NCBI GenBank assembly: GCA_002328295.1
Contig: DCXE01000001.1
Location: 1-7,551, forward strand
DNA length: 7,551 nucleotides
Source: Candidatus Peribacter sp. UBA2144
GTDB taxonomy: Bacteria > Patescibacteriota > Gracilibacteria > Peribacterales > Peribacteraceae
Direction of reading: 5' to 3'
In this document: positions 4,608 through 7,551 of the stretch, one piece after another
Layout of the letters: the number at the start of each line of letters is the position of its first letter
How positions within the stretch are numbered: the stretch's first letter is position 1
Program-made: the position numbers and the translations under genes
The notes under the pieces: generated by a model
Told to the model about the DNA's origin: nothing
What the model saw: only the letters and a program-made list of their open reading frames with translations
The model's database searches: none

Positions 4608-5733
4608 GAAAAAAAAGAAAGAAGAGTCAGATAAACCTAAAAAAGAATCCTCATTCTCCTCTTTTCTAAAGTCCATTAATAACATTGGCATGGGGAAGCA
4701 GGCTCATTTGTATGTGCAAAGTGTTGCAACAATGCTGGATGCGGGGCTACTTCTTCTTGATTCGCTAAAAACTTTTCAAATGGAAACAAAAAACAAAACA
4801 ATGAAGAAAGTGATTACAAATATAGTGTATGACATTGAAAACGGTTCTGCTTTTTGGAAAGCAATGGCCGACAGGCATCTATTCACTCCATATGATATTG
4901 CAATGGTACAAATTGGCGAGGAGGCAGGAAGCCTTGCGCAAAATATGAAGTATTTGTCAGAACAAAGAGAAAAAGACAGGGGGTTAAGACAGCAGGTTAA
5001 GCTTGCGATGATTTATCCGACTATAGTGGTGTTTATGATGACCATAATTGTCATGGGCCTTGGACTTTTTGTGTTACCGAACATTGTCCAAGTGCTCTTC
5101 TCGCTTAATGTAGATTTGCCAATTACCACCCATGCTGTCATTTATGTAACCAAAATCTTTTCGGATCACGGAGCTGTTTTTGTTCCGTTGATATTGATTG
5201 GCATGGTGCTCTTCATCATTTTGGGAAAATTTACACGCTTCCGAGTAGTCAGCCAGTGGCTGGTTTTTCATATACCTGGTATTGGAAGGCTTGGTCGAGA
5301 AGCCGCAGTAGCAAGATTCGGTGTAGTACTTGGAGGACTTTTGAAAGCAGGAGTTCCAATAATCGATGCATTGGAATCGTTAATTGAAGTGACCCATATT
5401 GTTACTTTCAAGAATTTCTACAAAAAGCTGTTGGAACACGTAAAAATCGGCGATTCGTTTACAAAAGGATTTGGAACTATAAAAAATAGTGAAAAGATAC
5501 TACCTGTATCTGTTCAGCAACTTGTAATTGCAGGAGAAAAATCGGGTTCTTTGGCAGAAAGTCTCATGCAGATTGCTAAAATTTACGAACAAAAGGCTTC
5601 AGAGACGGCAAAGGCACTTCCTGTAATTCTGGAGCCGATACTACTTTTGATAATTGGCGGTCTCGTAGCCGCAATTGCATTTGCTATTATTGTTCCAATC
5701 TACAGTGTCGTTGGAAATGTTACCAATGGCTAA
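4585..5733 (+). CDS. pilC: Type IV pilus inner-membrane platform protein PilC (GspF family)
   Basis: PilC is the polytopic membrane platform that couples the assembly ATPase to pilin insertion or extraction. From ATG 4585 it has 382 residues, close to the family norm of about 400. A Lys/Glu/Ser-rich cytoplasmic N-terminus precedes two GspF domains. The first contains VATMLDAGLLLLDSL (about 47-61) and the signature GEEAGSL (111-117). The second contains GGLLKAGVPIIDALES (250-265) and GEKSGSL (317-323). Membrane helices lie near residues 145-169, 198-214 and 350-376. A TTG at 4576 would add 3 residues; I prefer the ATG. An in-frame stop at 4564-4566 excludes longer forms. The start overlaps the preceding gene by 23 nt in another frame, and no Shine-Dalgarno sequence is visible, so translational coupling is likely. 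The pilin-like gene follows after 18 nt. Confidence 0.93.
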   Translation: MNLSDLFKKKKKEESDKPKKESSFSSFLKSINNIGMGKQAHLYVQSVATMLDAGLLLLDSLKTFQMETKNKTMKKVITNIVYDIENGSAFWKAMADRHLFTPYDIAMVQIGEEAGSLAQNMKYLSEQREKDRGLRQQVKLAMIYPTIVVFMMTIIVMGLGLFVLPNIVQVLFSLNVDLPITTHAVIYVTKIFSDHGAVFVPLILIGMVLFIILGKFTRFRVVSQWLVFHIPGIGRLGREAAVARFGVVLGGLLKAGVPIIDALESLIEVTHIVTFKNFYKKLLEHVKIGDSFTKGFGTIKNSEKILPVSVQQLVIAGEKSGSLAESLMQIAKIYEQKASETAKALPVILEPILLLIIGGLVAAIAFAIIVPIYSVVGNVTNG

Positions 5734-5751
5734 CCCTTCCCCATTTTCGAA

Positions 5752-7551
5752 ATGAAGAAAAGATCATTCACTGCAATAGAAACTCTTCTAACAATTGGAG
5801 TGATTGCTATAACCACAGGAGTTTCGATTCCGATGTACAGAAACTTTCAGATTAGAACTGATTTGGATTTGGCAACCGAGCAGACAATACAAGCGTTGCG
5901 TTCGGCGCAGGTCAGATCTCAGGCTGGGGAGGAAGATGCTCAATGGGGAGTATGGACATCCGATGGTGTTCTTTTCCAGGGAGAAACATATTTACTCAGA
6001 AACCCTGATGCAGATGAAGAATATCCTATCCCTGCGACCATATCGGTTTCAGGTTTAAGTCAGGTAACTTTTTCTCGCGTTGATGGTGTTCCGCAATATG
6101 TTGGTGATATTGTTCTGGAGGCGATAAACGGAGATCAACGTACTATAACGGTAAGCGCGGACGGAGTACTTTCTTCAACAGGAATAGAGAGTCCGGTATT
6201 CAGCGACGATGACGACGATGATGATGACGACGATGATGACGATGGTGATGACGATGATTCGGGTTCGGATGATGATGACTCAAGTTCAGATGACGATGAC
6301 TCAGGTTCGGATGACGATGACGACTCAAGTTCGGATGATGACTCAAGTTCAGATGACGACGACGACTCAGGTTCGGACGATGACTCAAGTTCAGACGACG
6401 ACTCAGGTTCGGATGATGATATAGTTGCAGATGATGACGATGATTCGGATGATGATGATGACGACGATGACGATTCGGAACCAACTGAACCGTGTGAAGA
6501 TAGATTTAATGTTTCATCCAATGGGACGATCGAGACAACTGGAACAGTTGATGCAACGTTTAAAGCTTTGGGATCAGAAATTACATATGGTGCAGGCGGG
6601 CCGGAAATCCAGGTCACAGTCGAAGCTAGCACAGATGGAGGTTCAACATGGATTCCATTATTTGGCGGAGGGGATATCGATGGCGGAGAGGAACAAGTAA
6701 TCGAAAATCTTCCATCGGGATCTCAAATAGTTCTTAGATTCAAGGGAAGACATAGATGGTTTTGGCAAAAAACATATAAATCAAACGATCAAACGGGGCA
6801 CGTGGAGGTTTTGAGGGATGGAAATTCCCCTCCTGATTATCAGCCGTATGCAAATCAGGCGTCACTTGAATCTTTCCTTCAAGAAGTTATCGATGACAAC
6901 GGGAAAATAGATATCGGTGAGTATGATGTTGTCCTTTTAGGAGAACTTGGAACACTCAGAACTGCATCGTCAGACTTTCAGGATGCAGTGGTCTTAATTG
7001 AATTTAGACAGAAAGCAGGAAGTTGTGCAGGTACAGATGATCCGCGATTCAAAATTGACTTCGAAAGACTGGAAAACTTCGGGACAGGAAATGCTGCAAG
7101 GTCAGTTTACGTCGGTCCGCAGCAAATTCGATATACAGAGGGCCAGTGGATCCCGCTAAAGGTTAACGGAGTTACAGTTGTTGATGGTGGGCTGGTTGAA
7201 ACTGTCCCAGGGCTTGCAGTAGAAAGAAGAAACGGTGCAGTCAGAATTCTTCTTCACGGTTCACACCCAAGCGGAGGATCAAAAGAAATTGTTGATGCGC
7301 GCATTACATTCGACGGAGCTCTTGTTCAGGGAGCTGATAATGATGTTGGCAATGATGAGTCCGAATCGCCGTTCGATGGTGTCGTAAACGACGGTCCCGG
7401 AGGAGATGAAGTTACTCTTGGAACTATAGATGCTTTGTATCAAGCCAGAGTAACTATTCTGGATGATGGAATATTTATTAATTGGCTGGAAGGAAGTACG
7501 GATTCGGGCTCGGACGACTCAGGTTCGGATGATGACGACGACGATGATGAC
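5752..7551 (+). CDS. Giant pilin-like surface protein with Asp/Ser tracts (3' end outside window)
   Basis: The frame is open for exactly 600 codons from ATG 5752 to the window edge. The N-terminus is of type IV prepilin type: MKKRS followed by FTAIETLLTIGVIAITTGVSIP, with Glu at +5 after cleavage before F6 and one hydrophobic helix (about 6-27). The residue at -1 is Ser, not the usual Gly. Residues 28-150 look like a small pilin head (LRSAQVRSQAGEEDAQWGVW, LFQGETYLLRNP). Residues 151-242 are an acidic tract of SGS or SSS followed by 3-5 Asp. Residues 243-583 form a predicted beta-rich ectodomain with two cysteines (C248, C425), Gly-rich turns and SDFQDAVVLIEF (365-376). A second Asp/Ser tract begins at 584. 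It should be processed by a prepilin peptidase and displayed outside the cell by PilC-dependent assembly, perhaps as an adhesin with a calcium-stiffened stalk; that role is inference. Confidence 0.9.
   Translation, partial: MKKRSFTAIETLLTIGVIAITTGVSIPMYRNFQIRTDLDLATEQTIQALRSAQVRSQAGEEDAQWGVWTSDGVLFQGETYLLRNPDADEEYPIPATISVSGLSQVTFSRVDGVPQYVGDIVLEAINGDQRTITVSADGVLSSTGIESPVFSDDDDDDDDDDDDDGDDDDSGSDDDDSSSDDDDSGSDDDDDSSSDDDSSSDDDDDSGSDDDSSSDDDSGSDDDIVADDDDDSDDDDDDDDDSEPTEPCEDRFNVSSNGTIETTGTVDATFKALGSEITYGAGGPEIQVTVEASTDGGSTWIPLFGGGDIDGGEEQVIENLPSGSQIVLRFKGRHRWFWQKTYKSNDQTGHVEVLRDGNSPPDYQPYANQASLESFLQEVIDDNGKIDIGEYDVVLLGELGTLRTASSDFQDAVVLIEFRQKAGSCAGTDDPRFKIDFERLENFGTGNAARSVYVGPQQIRYTEGQWIPLKVNGVTVVDGGLVETVPGLAVERRNGAVRILLHGSHPSGGSKEIVDARITFDGALVQGADNDVGNDESESPFDGVVNDGPGGDEVTLGTIDALYQARVTILDDGIFINWLEGSTDSGSDDSGSDDDDDDDD
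6202..6477 (+). repeat. Asp/Ser repeat tract 1 in the pilin-like gene
   Basis: Ninety-two codons comprise 61 Asp, 23 Ser, 5 Gly and one IVA interruption. The tract opens with 12 consecutive Asp codons, then alternates SGS-Dn and SSS-Dn units, and ends with nine Asp, SEPTEP. GAC and GAT are mixed irregularly, so the DNA is less uniform than the protein. This resembles the Ser-Asp stalks of Gram-positive adhesins in composition, but nothing here indicates shared ancestry. Frames on both strands through this tract are low-complexity shadows. Confidence 0.95.
7501..7551 (+). repeat. Asp/Ser repeat tract 2 in the pilin-like gene (cut by window end)
   Basis: Seventeen codons read DSGSDDSGS followed by seven or more Asp and run off the window. 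The 18 bases from 7519 (TCAGGTTCGGATGATGAC) match 6403-6420 in 17 of 18 positions. The protein therefore has at least two acidic tracts separating globular parts, and it continues beyond this window. Confidence 0.9.

Noticed and set aside
6135..6632. Long minus-strand Ser-rich frame, and overlapping Met/Thr-rich plus frames and a His-rich minus frame
   Set aside because: All are shadows of the GAY/TCN codons of the Asp/Ser tract in the pilin-like gene; their composition is explained entirely by that repeat.
1..7551. UGA recoding as in Gracilibacteria, plus tRNA, rRNA and CRISPR
   Set aside because: TGA serves as the stop of purH and the GIY-YIG gene, and none of the recognised genes needs TGA read as glycine. 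No tRNA cloverleaf, rRNA signature or regularly spaced direct repeat array was found.

Overview
The window looks like a piece of a small-genome, probably Patescibacteria/CPR-type bacterium; something like the Peregrinibacteria is my guess, at low confidence. The reasons are tightly packed genes, the standard genetic code, almost no Shine-Dalgarno sequences, a minimal type IV pilus-like gene set, and a pilin-like protein carrying a long Asp/Ser tract. No rRNA, tRNA, CRISPR array or transposase was seen.

Left part (1-1954, + strand): two unrecognised small genes (the first may begin before the window), then recR (recombination mediator), then a small GIY-YIG nuclease-domain gene. The GIY-YIG gene runs into a hairpin repeat that supplies its last codons and its stop.

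Middle (1924-3557): two copies of one hairpin repeat face each other in the short gap between the GIY-YIG gene and the convergent purH gene. Their loops are nearly identical, and the stems differ by compensated base changes. purH (- strand) encodes a full-length bifunctional AICAR transformylase/IMP cyclohydrolase. A 28-nt perfect palindrome lies just upstream of its start.

Right part (3682-7551, + strand): a strong sigma70-like promoter (TTGATA, 17 nt, TATAAT) drives a compact operon. It encodes a CheY-like response regulator broken by a one-base frameshift, a 139-residue protein that is only the N-terminal domain of a PilB/GspE ATPase, the inner-membrane platform protein PilC, and a large pilin-like surface protein. 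That last protein has a prepilin-type N-terminus, a 92-codon Asp/Ser tract, a roughly 340-residue ectodomain and the start of a second Asp/Ser tract. It stays open for 600 codons to the window edge.

Read together, the right part is a surface-fibre or secretion locus: a receiver protein and a PilB N-terminal domain that may be regulatory, an assembly platform, and a very acidic modular pilin-adhesin. The motor ATPase domain is absent here, so it must be encoded elsewhere or the locus has decayed. The left and middle parts are housekeeping functions plus a possible nuclease-associated repeat element.
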